Shown here: positions 47,293 through 58,006 of the stretch, piece after piece
Numbering within the stretch: the stretch's first letter is position 1
Layout of the letters: the number at the start of each line of letters is the position of its first letter
Source: Flaveria trinervia
Taxonomy: Eukaryota; Streptophyta; Magnoliopsida; Asterales; Asteraceae
Direction: 5' to 3'
DNA: 64,000 nt
Assembly (NCBI GenBank): GCA_025506515.1
Contig: CM046452.1
Location: forward strand, 40,333,518 to 40,397,517
Translations under genes and position numbers: made by a program
Notes under the pieces: generated by a model
Databases searched by the model: none
What the model was told of the DNA's origin: nothing
The model's input: the letters and a program-made list of their open reading frames with translations, nothing else

Positions 47293-48007
47293 GAATCTTG
47301 TAAAGTCATCTGTGATCATGAAATAGTAAGAGGTCCTTCCTAGACTCATTACACTAGTGGGGCCTAAGAGATCCATATGTAACAAGTTTAGGGGTGCAGT
47401 GATGAAGTTCTTTTCCTTAGGCTTGTGAGATACCTTATGTTGCTTCCCTTTTAGGCATGCAACACAATGGTCATCACTTGTAAACTCTTTCTTGGCATTC
47501 CAGTTACCAAATCATTCTTAATCAGTTTATTCATGTTTTTAAAGTTTACATGGCACATTCTTTTATGCCATAGGAAAGACTCATCACTATTTTCTTTAGA
47601 TAGAAAGCATGAAATTTCTCCAGAGAGAATGTTTCTTGCAGAACCATCTTGTACATGTTCCCTTTCCTGGGGGCTCTAAGCAGAATATGCTCATAAGGAA
47701 TGACCACCCCAAGCTTGAGAACAATGCACTCATGCTTAGTAAAGAGCATGTTATGACTGTGATCACAAAATTAGGATACACTCAGAAGATTGTACCCAAG
47801 CTCCTTGATAAAGATTACCTTTTCAATGTTGAGCTTACCAATTGTGACCTTGCCCCATCTAGAAATATAACCACCTTCATCTCCTCCAAAAGCAATTGGC
47901 CCTCCATCAATCCTTTCAAAGTTCTGGAGTAGTGACCTATTGCCCGTCATGTGCCTGGAATAGCCACTATCAATGATCCAGACATTTCTGTTTGTCTTGA
48001 GTTGTCC
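47293..48007 (-). pseudogene. SIRE-like protease, GAG-pre-integrase and integrase start (minus-strand element)
   Basis: The frame opens at 48007, immediately after TAG, and reads GQLKTNRNVWIIDSGYSRHM, the protease active-site block, then TGNR. Further left are the GAG-pre-integrase and the Cys cluster of a KGKQH-type zinc-binding end (about 47440-47470), the latter in another frame. The sequence is cut at 47293 by the plus-strand element; the integrase continues at 34976. Stops and shifts are present. Confidence 0.78.
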
Positions 48008-48027
48008 CTACACAAAGAAAATGATTA
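48007..48027 (-). promoter_or_regulatory. 3' splice-site-like motif between gag and pol (minus-strand element)
   Basis: The minus strand reads ATCTAATCATTTTC, then TTTGTGTAG|G. The gag stop TAA (48027-48025) overlaps CTAAT, and AG at 48009-48008 is directly followed by the protease frame at 48007. Homologous to 38904-38923 and 58826-58845. Confidence 0.55.
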
Positions 48028-50809
48028 GATACATTTGGAAACCCAAGCCTTACTTGTCTTGGGCTCATTAAGAGAGATAGAAGGTAATGCAACAATAATA
48101 GATCTTATTGTTGTGCTAAAAGGATCTTGAGCTGTTGTTGATGGAAAATTCTCAATCACTTGGTCTTTCTTAGACTTCAACAACACCTTTGGAAGCTTAG
48201 ACTTGACCTTTAACACTTCGGAAGCTTTTGATAGTTTGGAAGTTTTAATGACTGAACCTTCAGTAGATTCTGTAGACACTTCAGCAAACTTCAGTGCTTC
48301 AGAATTATTCCTTGCTTCCAAGACCAACTTTTCTTTTTCTTTTCTTTTTTTCCCTTCCACTGCCCTCACTCGCAATTGCCCCACTATCTACTAGTCTGGT
48401 TCGACTCGAACTTCTGTCATGTCAAGCTTCCTGACCTGCTTTGGCCGGTATTTTGTGTACTTCGAGGCGAGCTCCTTCATCAAGATAGAAAGAAAGGATC
48501 CCTCCTTACTACCACCCATTTCTCTAAGACTAAGATTGATAGACGAAAATAAAGATTAATCTTTTGAGTTTTTAAAAGAGCAAGATTGATGTTTTGAGTA
48601 AGGAAATCTCCACTTGCCTTCTTCTTGGTTTTGGAGCTTTTGAAGGAAACAAATTTTCCTTTCGAAGCTTGAATCTTCTTAGAACTCTTGAAAGTCTTTG
48701 GTTTGATCATGTGAAGAGTACCCTTAAGATTGTATGGACAATCCTTAGCAAGATGAGCAGTACTCTCACACATAGCACACTCTATTTTCTTCTTCCCAAG
48801 AGCCTTCTGAGAACAAGACTGACTTTGGTCACATCCCTTCGCCACCCTCATCTTTGCAGATGCTGAGATAGTCCTTTTGGGCTGAGGACTATTCTTGGAG
48901 TTTGATGGTCCAAGCTGTGTAGCAGTAGTACACAGCAGATCAGTCTTCTTCTTGATACTAAGATGATTTGAACATGAACCAGAACTCTTAGCAGAAGAAT
49001 TGAGGTTGATGTTTTTAGTCTTTGCCACTTCAAACCCTGCAAAGATAAAAACCTGTCTGCTTGGAGTCAAAAGTAGCATTAATCTCTTGAGCCTTCCTAG
49101 ATTTTCTTTTGCTCTTTCTGATCAAGTTCTTCCTCATTGACTTGGTCATCACAGTTTTCTTTTTCTCCTTAGAAGGATAGTGGCCCTTCTTAGAATCCTC
49201 CTCTTCACTCTTCTCAGAGGAATTCTTCACTATCACTTCTTTATCCTCTTCACTCAAAGGATCTACGAGAGGAAGCTCATCTTCACAAGTTCCACATCTA
49301 GGTGATCTTACAGACAAGATTATGTGTGAAGGAGCTATCTCATTTGATCCTGTTCCCTGCTTGTTTTAATAGCACACTTTGTTATGAAAGGATGAGGATA
49401 TCATGTTCTTGAAGGTCTCTTCTTCAAGAAAACACTTGTCTGCCCTAGCTTTGCTGATCACAAGCTCAGCTTGGCACTCAATCAGCTTGGTTATGAGATC
49501 CTTAATCTGATTCCTAAAGTTTGTATGCTCATGTTTTAGAATTGAAATAGTTTTCTCTAAGTCGTCTATCTTTAGTTTATAATCATTTTTAGGCTTTCTA
49601 AAATCAGCTTTTAAAATGTTTAAGGACTCAAGATCAGATTTCATTTCCAAGTTGTAGGACATGTATCTATTTACTTTAGCAATGCATTCAGGGATACAGA
49701 GATGTTCCAATACCTTAGCTTTATCATGATCTGCCATCAGTGCTTGGATTGGAGAAGCATCTTCCACCTGAAAGCTCCAGTCAAAGCCCCCGTCTTCAAT
49801 AGGTGCCTTACACTGCCTGGCAAAGTGGCCCAACAAGTTATAGTTGTAGCACTTGACTTTGCCTTTGTCCAGGCCAAACTTTCCACTAGTTACATTACAT
49901 GGAAACTTTCTTCCAGTCTTCTTGTAGAACTTCTTGGGTCTATGAGTGAGAAGAGCCATCTGCTGGACTATCTCCATGTACTCCAGATCATCTGGATGGA
50001 TACAGTCCAGGGCTTCTTGGGTGAAAAGAAAGCTACCACAACTTTCATTAGAAGACACAAAGGTTTGAGAAGAACTTGTCTCTTGGAATGGGCTTCCTTG
50101 AGTGTAGTTCTCCCTTTGTGTCTCTAGGAAGGTGATGAAAGGACCCTTTGGTGAGTTGTCAGGGTAGAATATGAGATGATGTTGGGGTTCTATGCCATCC
50201 CTTTCAACCACGTGCAGGGCTGAACCCATTTGATTGTTGGAGTTACCAGATGAACCTTGCATGTTCATCTCCATCTGGTAGCCACTGAGAATCCCATATA
50301 AATCTATTAGAGTGAGAGTTTTGAGATTCTCAGTCCTCTTGATCACCACACAGTAGTGTGTCCACTTCCTAGGAAGTGAGGACATGAACTTCCTTACAAT
50401 GTCCCTGCTTCAGGAGATCCTTCTTGTTCTCCGTAGCTTCATAGGAACCCTCATACATTAGTTTCAATGCATCCCATAGCTACTTAGCTATTTTGCATTT
50501 CTTGAAACCACTATATACAGAGTTTGGAAGAGAAGTCTGAAGGGCTGTCATGGCTTTTCTATCAATCTCTACTCTCTTCCTGTCTTCATCAGAGTAGTTT
50601 ATCACAGCCTTAGGGATCATACCAGCACCAGTAGCAGAAGGGGTGCTTGGTAGGTAAGGTCCATTCTCAACAGACTCCCACATTCTTGAGTCTAGAGACC
50701 TGATGAAAACTTTCATTCTGAGGCACTAGGTGTCAAAGTCATCAAGAGTGATCAGTGGGTACTTGCTCATGGTTCCAATTTTGATATTAGTCTTGGAAAT
50801 GGCTGCCAT
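48025..50809 (-). pseudogene. SIRE-like gag with coiled coil and two zinc knuckles (minus-strand element)
   Basis: Starts at ATG 50809 (MAAISKTNIKIGTMSKYPLI). An in-frame TAG replaces a probable Trp after DDFDT. The capsid region includes RMWESVENGPYLPSTPSATG (50690 down) and a stop after KCKIAK. The frame 50385-49366 holds SSLPRKWTHY, a first knuckle CYNYNLLGHFARQC (near 49850-49810) in which the second Cys is Tyr, and a coiled coil. A second knuckle CAMCESTAHLAKDC, with all four ligands intact, is at 48779-48738. The frame ends KTSKAWVSKCI at the stop 48027-48025, just before the splice-acceptor-like motif. Confidence 0.85.
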
Positions 50810-50879
50810 TTGAAAAGCTGAGTATTTGTGTGTGTGAGGGATCTTAAGATGGTGAGATCTTATATCAAGAGCCTCGATA

Positions 50880-50891
50880 GCGCTGATACCA
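50880..50891 (-). other. Primer binding site of the minus-strand SIRE-like element
   Basis: The minus strand reads TGGTATCAGCGC directly after the 5' LTR (end at 50893). One base differs from TGGTATCAGAGC. Confidence 0.8.
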
Positions 50892-50892
50892 A

Positions 50893-51692
50893 TACAGGAC
50901 CATTGAAGGGTGGTCAATACAACACAACAACACAAAGAGGGGAGTAACTAAACTTAATCAAACAGTGAACTGGATTAAACACAAGTAAAGACACTAAGAA
51001 CACAAGTAATTAAGAGACAAAACACAAGAGCAAGATACACAAGAGTTGGTTTTCAAGGTAGCAGTATGTTGCTTTCTCAATATTCTATTACAAGTGTTAC
51101 AAAGCATATGAGTAAAGTTACAAGAACAAGTGATACTTATACTACATCATACAGTCGGTCATACTATGAAAGCCAGCTGGATACAATTGACTAGACACAA
51201 AACAAAAGCAATTATAGAGTCAAAAAGGCAGATTACCTTTTTGACTTTGTGACTATGACATGCCATAGCTCACATCCTTATCTATTACAAAAAGGATAAA
51301 GTACATGAAGTAGAAAGTTTATAGACTCAAGACCTCAATGTACAGTTACCAAAAGCATGGACCTTTTCACCAACTCATGTAAGTTGGTGACATTACAGTG
51401 TCGCAATGGAAAGGGGTCCAACTTTATGGAAAAGTACATCAAATAAATCATGTTGTTAAGAGTCTTCGGAAGAAATCTGTCTTCAAGAGTTGAGCTTCGG
51501 AAGACTTTGTCTTTGAAGCTTTGGAAGACTTCATTTTTGGCTTTGGAAGATATTGGTCTTGGCTTCAGAAGATTTCACACTTAGCATATTTCTGTAACTT
51601 GTGTGAAACTTCCGAAGCATTCTTCTTCAGTACTTTTGCAGCATGCATGTAGAAAGACTTTGGTTGCTTCAGCCTCTTTAATATTCTCTACC
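50893..51692 (-). repeat. 5' LTR of the minus-strand SIRE-like element
   Basis: 800 bases, matching 24856-25641. The terminal bases have each changed once (TGCA to TACA at one end, TACA to TACC at the other). It keeps the CTTCGGAAG array (51440-51640) and the hairpin (51219-51245, one pair lost). Confidence 0.92.
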
Positions 51693-52139
51693 TAAGTGTT
51701 CTTAACTGGCCTTGCCTCGGTTGTATGCTTATGTGCGTTGTGTAAGTTTGGTTGCGTGTTTTAATGGGTTTCTAGGCGGTTGAACTCAATTACATACGAG
51801 TTTGGAAAAAGCCATACTCGAGAGATGCAAAGGTGAGTTCTAGAACCCCTCTTTTACATGTTTTAACTGATTAGGGCCGGAAATGCATGAATGTATGTTT
51901 TTATAAAATTGGGTTTTATACCCGTATATTTGAATGTGTGTATGTTGCGTGTATGATGTGATGTGGACTATGTTCATGCTTGATGATGTTATGTATGTGT
52001 TTCTAAGGCTTAGAATGTAAGATTTAAGCTTAGAACATGATAGACGAGGTTTGGGGACTAAATCTGCTGATAAGTGTGCCCAAGGTTGCTCATACGCCTA
52101 AACAGTAGTTCATACGCCTAAGTTTAGAAAACTGCTTAA

Positions 52140-52560
52140 GTGTTGACAAATGCAGATGAACATTGACAAATGCGGATGAGAAAGTCAATGCAGATGAGAA
52201 AGTCAATGCGAATGAGAAAGTCAATGCGGATGAGAAAGTCAATGCGGAAGAGAAAGGCAATGCGGATAAGTATGTCATGTGGATGAACAAATGCGGATGA
52301 GTAAGTTATGCGCATGAACAAATGCGGATGATTACGTTCATATGAATGAACAAATACAGATGAGCATTGACAAATGCAGATGAATAAAGTCAATGCGGAT
52401 GAGTAAAAGAAATGCGGATGAGTAAGTTCATGCGACTAAACAAATATGGATGAACAAAGTCAATGCGGATGAACAAATGCGGATAAGTAAAAAAATGTGG
52501 ATGAACAAAAGGGGAAATGCGGATGAACAAAAATGTAAATGCGGATGAACACTTAGAATA
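52140..52560 (+). repeat. AATGCGGATGA array in the Tekay-like 3' LTR
   Basis: Counterpart of 19995-20480, with about twenty units and a different unit order and number. The core AATGCGGATGA and its linkers are conserved. Confidence 0.9.
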
Positions 52561-53189
52561 TTTTTTGACTTCTTGGGGAAAAAGTGAAATTTAGGCTTTG
52601 ACTTGAGAGGTTTTCAGGGCTATGTAAGTTGACTTTTTGAGGACATAGATGTTATGATGGGCATGTTATGATGATGTATGATATGATATGATGTATGTTA
52701 TGTATGTATGATGCCCCGTATGTTGATGTGCGATTGATGATGTTATGCATGATGGTATGTGTGATGTATGTGATGTATGCATGCTGATATATATGAAGAT
52801 TTGCATGATCTTGCTGATGTTCCTATTTATGTATGTTTGTCTTCCCGTCGCTTTGCGTTGAATGTCAATGAAAGAAACGGTTAAGTATGATGTAACGTAA
52901 AGTGGAAGATAATAAAAAGAGGAACGAAATAATGAATGAATGTATGAAAAGGCTTGCAAGCAAATAAAAGGAGGTTCACAAATCATTGAGATTTGTTCGC
53001 TCAACTGTGTGTGTATTTACAGCTTGTGATTTTGGCTAACTCATAAGGGTCCATACACACAGTAAGAGTTCAGTATTGGTGACTGCTCCAATACGTGTGA
53101 TTTCCTAATTACTATGTGTTATACAGCGTGCGATTTTGGCTGACCCATAAGAGTTCACACACACAAGGGGAGTCTGCCCTAGTGACCAC

Positions 53190-53305
53190 TCCATACGTGT
53201 GATATGTGCGATACGTGCGATATGTGCGATACGTGCGATATGTGCGATACATGCGATATGTGCGACACGTGCGATATGTGCGTTGCATGCGATATGTGCG
53301 AACCT
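53190..53305 (+). repeat. 10-bp tandem array GTGCGATAYG
   Basis: About eleven consecutive units alternating ATATGTGCG and ATACGTGCG, with an exact 10-base period. The minus-strand frame giving repeated Thr-Tyr-Arg is an artefact of the array. Confidence 0.92.
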
Positions 53306-53746
53306 GCAAAATGTACTAATGAACGATGATGAAGATAATAATTATTACCTTGATGTATGTACGATGTGTGATCACGTGCGATAGTAATGAAAATGTTTTA
53401 ACGAATGGAAGGTAATGCAATGTTTTTATAAAACTAGAACTCACTCAGCAACCTGACTTTTTTATGCATTTTCCAGTTGGCAGGTAAAGTTGCTGAGGAT
53501 GGCACGGGGCGGCTACTTGGCTCTTTTGGATGGCATTCCTCTCATTAATGTTTTTGCATTGTAATGCGAAGGAACGATGTTTTGAAATGAATGATTTTAT
53601 TAGTTTGCAAAAGCATTTTTTTAATGAAATGAAAAGTTATTTTAATGTTCCGCTACGATGTTTTATGAAAGTTAAATGTAATTATATGTTTTGTGTGCAA
53701 TGATTGACCAGCTGTGAGCATCCCGGGAACGGGGCCTTATAGTATT

Positions 53747-53948
53747 TCTACCAGTGATAAAGACTGGTGAGAGGTCCATTATGGACCTAGTGACAATCAC
53801 AGAGATGCATGACATTTTACGAAGTTATCGTACTTTTGTTCAATCTATGGTATTCAATTTCCCAACTAACATAAACATATCGGTAACCGCGATGGTCTTC
53901 TATTGCACCGTGAAAGGATCATACATGCCAACTCAATGGGTGAATTGA
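53747..53948 (+). CDS. Right part of an unidentified ORF split by the Tekay-like insertion
   Basis: An open frame of about 67 codons ending at the stop 53946-53948, containing KTGERSIMDLVTITEMHD and FPTNINISVTAMVFYCTVKG. It continues the frame seen at 19186-19277 when the insertion is removed. No domain is recognised. It may be an exon of a disrupted gene or an old inserted sequence. About 70 bases after its stop the next Copia LTR begins. Confidence 0.35.
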
Positions 53949-54029
53949 TGATTGCTCAGTTGGAATCCCACAAGTCCAAGAAGAATGCGGATGAAGATCT
54001 ACAAGGAAAATAACAAGTGTTATCTTCCG

Positions 54030-54360
54030 CATTAGTTAATTCGGAAGACATAACTCTGATGCGAACAAGTGTTTACTCTTCTGCATGACTAATGCGGAAG
54101 ACATAATACTAATACTGAACAAGTTACTCTTCTGCATTGACTAATGCGGAAGAACAAAAGAAGATACGGACATGACTTTGTTCATCCGCATTGACAAATG
54201 CGGATGACCGACTAAATGCGCATAAGTATTTGTTCATCCGCATTAACCAATGCGGATGACCAACTTACTAATGTGGATGATCAAGTGGAGATGCTGATTA
54301 AGATTATCTCATCCGCATTTGTCAATGCGGATGAACAACCAGAGATGCGGATCAAGACTT
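54030..54360 (+). repeat. Inverted-repeat array CATCCGCATT/AATGCGGATG in the LTR
   Basis: At least three perfect 10-bp stems with 4-base loops: CATCCGCATT-GACA-AATGCGGATG near 54190, the same stem with AACC near 54236, and with TGTC near 54310. Upstream are variants built on CTTCCGCATT and AATGCGGAAG. The core equals the direct-repeat core of the Tekay-like LTR arrays. Confidence 0.9.
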
Positions 54361-54425
54361 AGACTAGTTTCTGATGTAATAGGTCAGGGGTAGTTTAGTC
54401 ATTTTGTAAAGGCATCGTGTCTGCC

Positions 54426-54434
54426 TATAAATAG
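54426..54434 (+). promoter_or_regulatory. TATA box of the third SIRE-like LTR
   Basis: TATAAATAG about 70 bases after the hairpin array and 220 bases before the LTR end. Good match to a plant TATA box in the expected place. Confidence 0.7.
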
Positions 54435-54657
54435 AATAGTTGACCTCGTACTGAGGTGACGACTGATAAATAGAGAATTTTTGTTGTAATCATTCTCTGT
54501 AATTTATCAACTTTCATATATCAATACAAACAACATTTATGAGTATCTTTCTTTCTTTGAATGTTCTTTGATTGTTTGTTTCCACCACTCAATCATTGAC
54601 TTGATTATCATATTCGATTCACAGTAAGAATATCACTCTTACTCAACCCCAGTCAAT

Positions 54658-54670
54658 TGGTATCAGAGCT
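54658..54670 (+). other. Primer binding site, tRNA-Met
   Basis: TGGTATCAGAGCT two bases after the LTR end. Canonical initiator tRNA-Met complement. Confidence 0.9.
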
Positions 54671-57432
54671 TTGGCTCTCGATTCTCCTTCAGATCTGCGC
54701 ACAGACTGAATAGAATTCGATTGATCTGGTAATCAAGTTGCTAGTAGTGGATATTATTATCTCTACTTAGTAAACAACAAGAATACTCCTGTCAAACAGC
54801 AAGAAAATCATTACAGAACTCATTCTGACCTCAAAAGAACTGCTTGAACAAGTTGGACTCATCAAACATAATCAATCTTAAAATCAACTAAATCTATACT
54901 TACACAAATCAACATGGATTCTAACAGTTACTCTGAACTTGGTCATACACCTAAACCTCCCATGCTTAAACACAAATCTGAGTTTAAACAATGGAGAATA
55001 AGGTTTAGAAATTATATCACAGGTGTAGATCCTGATTTTTGGATTTCAATATGTAAGGGTCCACACATTCCTGTTACTCTATCAACAGCTGAAGCTGCAC
55101 TTTACAAGACTGCTAGAATATCAATTGAAGACTTAACTCTGGATGAAGATGACTATAAGAAAATCATAATTGACCGCAAAGCATACTCAATTTTGACTCA
55201 AGCACTCAAGATGGATGTGCTGAAAAGATTGGAAAAGTATGGAACTGCTAAAGCTGTTTGGGATGCACTGAAAATTATGTGTGAAGGAAGCAGTGAGGTT
55301 GCTGAAATTAACAAAGACAAGCTGGTCAATCAGTATGAAACCTTCCGCCATACCAAAGGGAAATCCATATCAAAACAACTGCACAGATTTGTACAGTTGG
55401 TAAATGATTTGGAAATCATGGGAGTTTTTTACAATATTAAAGAACTTAACAAGAAAATGCTTCACAGTCTCCCTGAAAGTTGGAAGCAAAATGTCACCAT
55501 GCTGAGAAATACTCTTGATCTTGAGAGTACCACTCTAGACATTATGATAGCCAAGATTGAAGCTTTGGAACTTGATGAACGAAGTAGAAACCTGAGTGGA
55601 CCAAGAGTGATTGAGGCCTACAAATTTCCTTCAGAATCTCATTCTGTTGAAAATGCTTTCATCACTGAGGAAGATGATTTCATCTCATCAAGAGATCAAA
55701 TGAACAATACTGGATTCATCACAAGCACCCAAAGTCTCCACTGCTCCTCAAACCTCTCCTGAAGACTCAAGATCAGAAGAGCAAAAGGCAACTTACAATG
55801 CCTTTGTTGCAAGCTTTGAAGCCTACCTAGGGGGAAGACTCACTTTTGCCCACCTAATTCAGGAAGATTTGGAAGAAATGGATCCTGATGATGTTGAGGA
55901 AATGGATCTACAGTGGCAAATGGCAATGATTTCCATGAGAGCAAAGAAATTCTTTAGAAAAGGAAGAAAGCTGAGCCTGAATGGGTACACAAAACTTGGA
56001 TATGATAAATCCAAGGTGAAATGCTTCAACTATGGCATGACTGGCCATTTCTCAAGAGAGTGCAATGCCCCCAAAAGAAACAACTATCAAAGGAACTCTC
56101 TTGGCCAATCATCATCACAACCCAACACAAGCTATCATTCTAACAATCAACAACAGCAGTATCATCATTCTCATCATCAACAAACATACCAGAATCAACC
56201 ACAACTGACAAATCAAGTCCATGCAAGTAATCAGCCTTCTGCCAGTGCCCTTGTGATTAAAAAAGATGGGATACGTGACTGGAGTGTGTATGCTGAGGAA
56301 GTCAAGCCTTAATTCCAGAATCATGCTCTTATGGCTCACATCAACGATGGACCATCTTCAATGCCTACTGAGGTAAAAACTAACCTTTGTAGTGAAAAAT
56401 GCATAAATGAATTACAAGAGTATAGAGAACACAACCATAAACTAACAGATAAAATTAAAGAAGAAAAAGTGAAGTCAAAAATGATGAAGAGAGAACTAAA
56501 AAGTTTTGAAATCAAAATTAAATCTCTCATTTCTGACATAGAAAAACTACATGGTGAGAAATACACTCTTGCAGCTGAAAATGAGCTACTTACTGAAAAG
56601 TTAGCTCAAGCTAAAGCTCAACAATCTATGACTGAAGTGAAACTTTAAATTTTAAATGTCTTCAGTCAAGCTGCAAGAGATGCTGGATTCATAAAAGGAT
56701 CCAAAGGACATGTCAGGGATTGGGTATAATTCATATCCTCCATAATACAATGACACTTACACTGTCATGCCTGACTCTGTCTCACTCTCTGAATCAATTA
56801 AACCTAAAACTATGGAACCTAAATCAGTAGTGAAACAAGTGACAAATTCTCAAAACAAACCTAATGTTTATTTTGAAACCAATGAGGAAAAAATCAAGTT
56901 AGGTCACCCAATCAAAATCAAAGAGTGTTCAGACAAGACAGTGAGTGTCATGAAACCATCAAGCCCTATAAAAGCAATTGTACCTTTCATAAAATTCATA
57001 CCATCTATTTTACAAGGAAAAAAGAAATAAGTCAAGACAGTGAAACCCACTACTAAGAGTAGTTCTGATAATGAGATTATATCTCCACAAAATTCAAGCA
57101 AATCAGAAAAGGTTTCACTGAAAAAGAAACAAACTGGTAAAACTGAGTTCAACACATAAAACTTCATCAGACCCTCAGTCATCAAGGTTAAGGCAGGGAG
57201 TTGGGTTTGATATCTATGACAAGGAACATGTTGACGAGTTTGAGAAAGAGGTGAGAAATAGGTTGAAGAAACCAAAACAGCCCAGACAACTGAACAAAAG
57301 TAGTGTTGTGAAGCAACCTACTAAAAGGGCTGATTATGATTCATCACCTAAAAAAAGAAAGTGACTCATCAAAAGAAAGTATCAGTTGAGTCACACAAGG
57401 AAAAATCTGATTCAAGAAAGAAACAAATGTAT

Positions 57433-57588
57433 TGTGATATTTGTGACATGTTCAATCACAAGACAGATAAATGCTTCTTCAATCAATATTGTTCTATCTG
57501 TGATATGAATAATCACTCCACCAAAAATTGCTATTTCAACAAGTATTGTTCAATCTGTGACATGAACAATCACAATACATCTGATTGT
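57433..57588 (+). repeat. 57-bp coding tandem repeat: three CCHC zinc knuckles
   Basis: Three successive 57-base units each encode one CX2CX4HX4C motif. Units two and three are nearly identical (YCSICDMNNH then STKNC or NTSDC), indicating recent duplication within the ORF. Confidence 0.92.
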
Positions 57589-58006
57589 TACTTTAATCAG
57601 AAGGGGTTGAGAATTCCATAACACAAGCCCATCTCAAAAACATCTACTGTGATGCACTCTGTAAGATCTCATCTTCATAATACTCAATCTAGGACACCTA
57701 GATTGACAAATGATGGAAATAAATTGAAAGATTTAAGGAAGGGTCAAAGATATCATCTCACAATGAAACATAAACTTGACCTTCCTAAGCAAAACCAACC
57801 TTTGATAATGAAACTCGGGCTAAATTTTTACAAAGAATTAGAGACCAACGATTTCACTATTCATCTGAATCCTCAGTAAATGTTGATTATATGACTCGAC
57901 CAATTCATCATCAAAAGTCTCCCAGAACACCTCTATCCAAATCACAATTCAAAGGGAAATACCAGGAGGTGACTATCATGAATAGGAACAGGAAACCCAA
58001 GACCAT

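Larger units (their letters stand above)
24856..51692 (-). mobile_element. SIRE-like Ty1/Copia element, minus strand, with two nested insertions
   Basis: LTRs at 50893-51692 (5') and 24856-25641 (3') are flanked by TAAGT on both sides (24851-24855 and 51693-51697). Without the solo LTR (28769-30842) and the plus-strand element (34982-47287) it would be about 12.4 kb. The minus-strand order is PBS, gag with coiled coil and two zinc knuckles, protease, integrase, RT, RNase H, a spacer, a long third ORF, and a PPT. A large Copia with an ORF after pol fits the SIRE/Maximus lineage. All ORFs are interrupted. A solo LTR of the same family lies at 58007-58795. Confidence 0.92.
19278..53741 (+). mobile_element. 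Tekay-like chromovirus (Ty3/Gypsy), non-autonomous, hosting nested elements
   Basis: The LTR starts at 19278 (TGTAACACCCG) and the element ends at 53741 (GGGGCCTTATA, a mutated form of CCTTACA). The flanks GTACT (19273-19277) and GTATT (53742-53746) are a TSD with one substitution. The internal region is only 3.36 kb (21221-24578): gag, protease, integrase and a chromodomain are present, but RT and RNase H are missing. The 3' LTR is split at 24855 by the minus-strand SIRE-like element. The chromodomain after integrase, the PBS type and ~2 kb LTRs point to the Tekay clade. This is the outermost layer of a four-level nest. Confidence 0.9.
51698..53741 (+). repeat. 3' LTR of the Tekay-like element, right part
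   Basis: Continues the LTR interrupted at 24855; the sequence resumes GTTCTTAACTGGCC as in 19551 onward. It retains about 470 bases (53101-53573) that are deleted from the 5' LTR, including the 10-bp array. Confidence 0.92.
54018..54655 (+). repeat. 5' LTR of the third SIRE-like element
   Basis: From TGTTATCTTCCGC to CCCCAGTCA, 638 bases. The left boundary rests on TG and the array start, because the right LTR is not in the window. It contains a hairpin-forming array (54030-54360) and TATAAATAG at 54426-54434. Confidence 0.8.

Noticed and set aside
53112..53309. Minus-strand ORF with repeated Thr-Tyr-Arg
   Set aside because: It is a direct translation of the 10-bp DNA array inside an LTR, with no gene context.
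54030..54360. CRISPR-like repeat-spacer array
   Set aside because: Plant nuclear context, variable short linkers, and location in a Copia LTR upstream of a TATA box.
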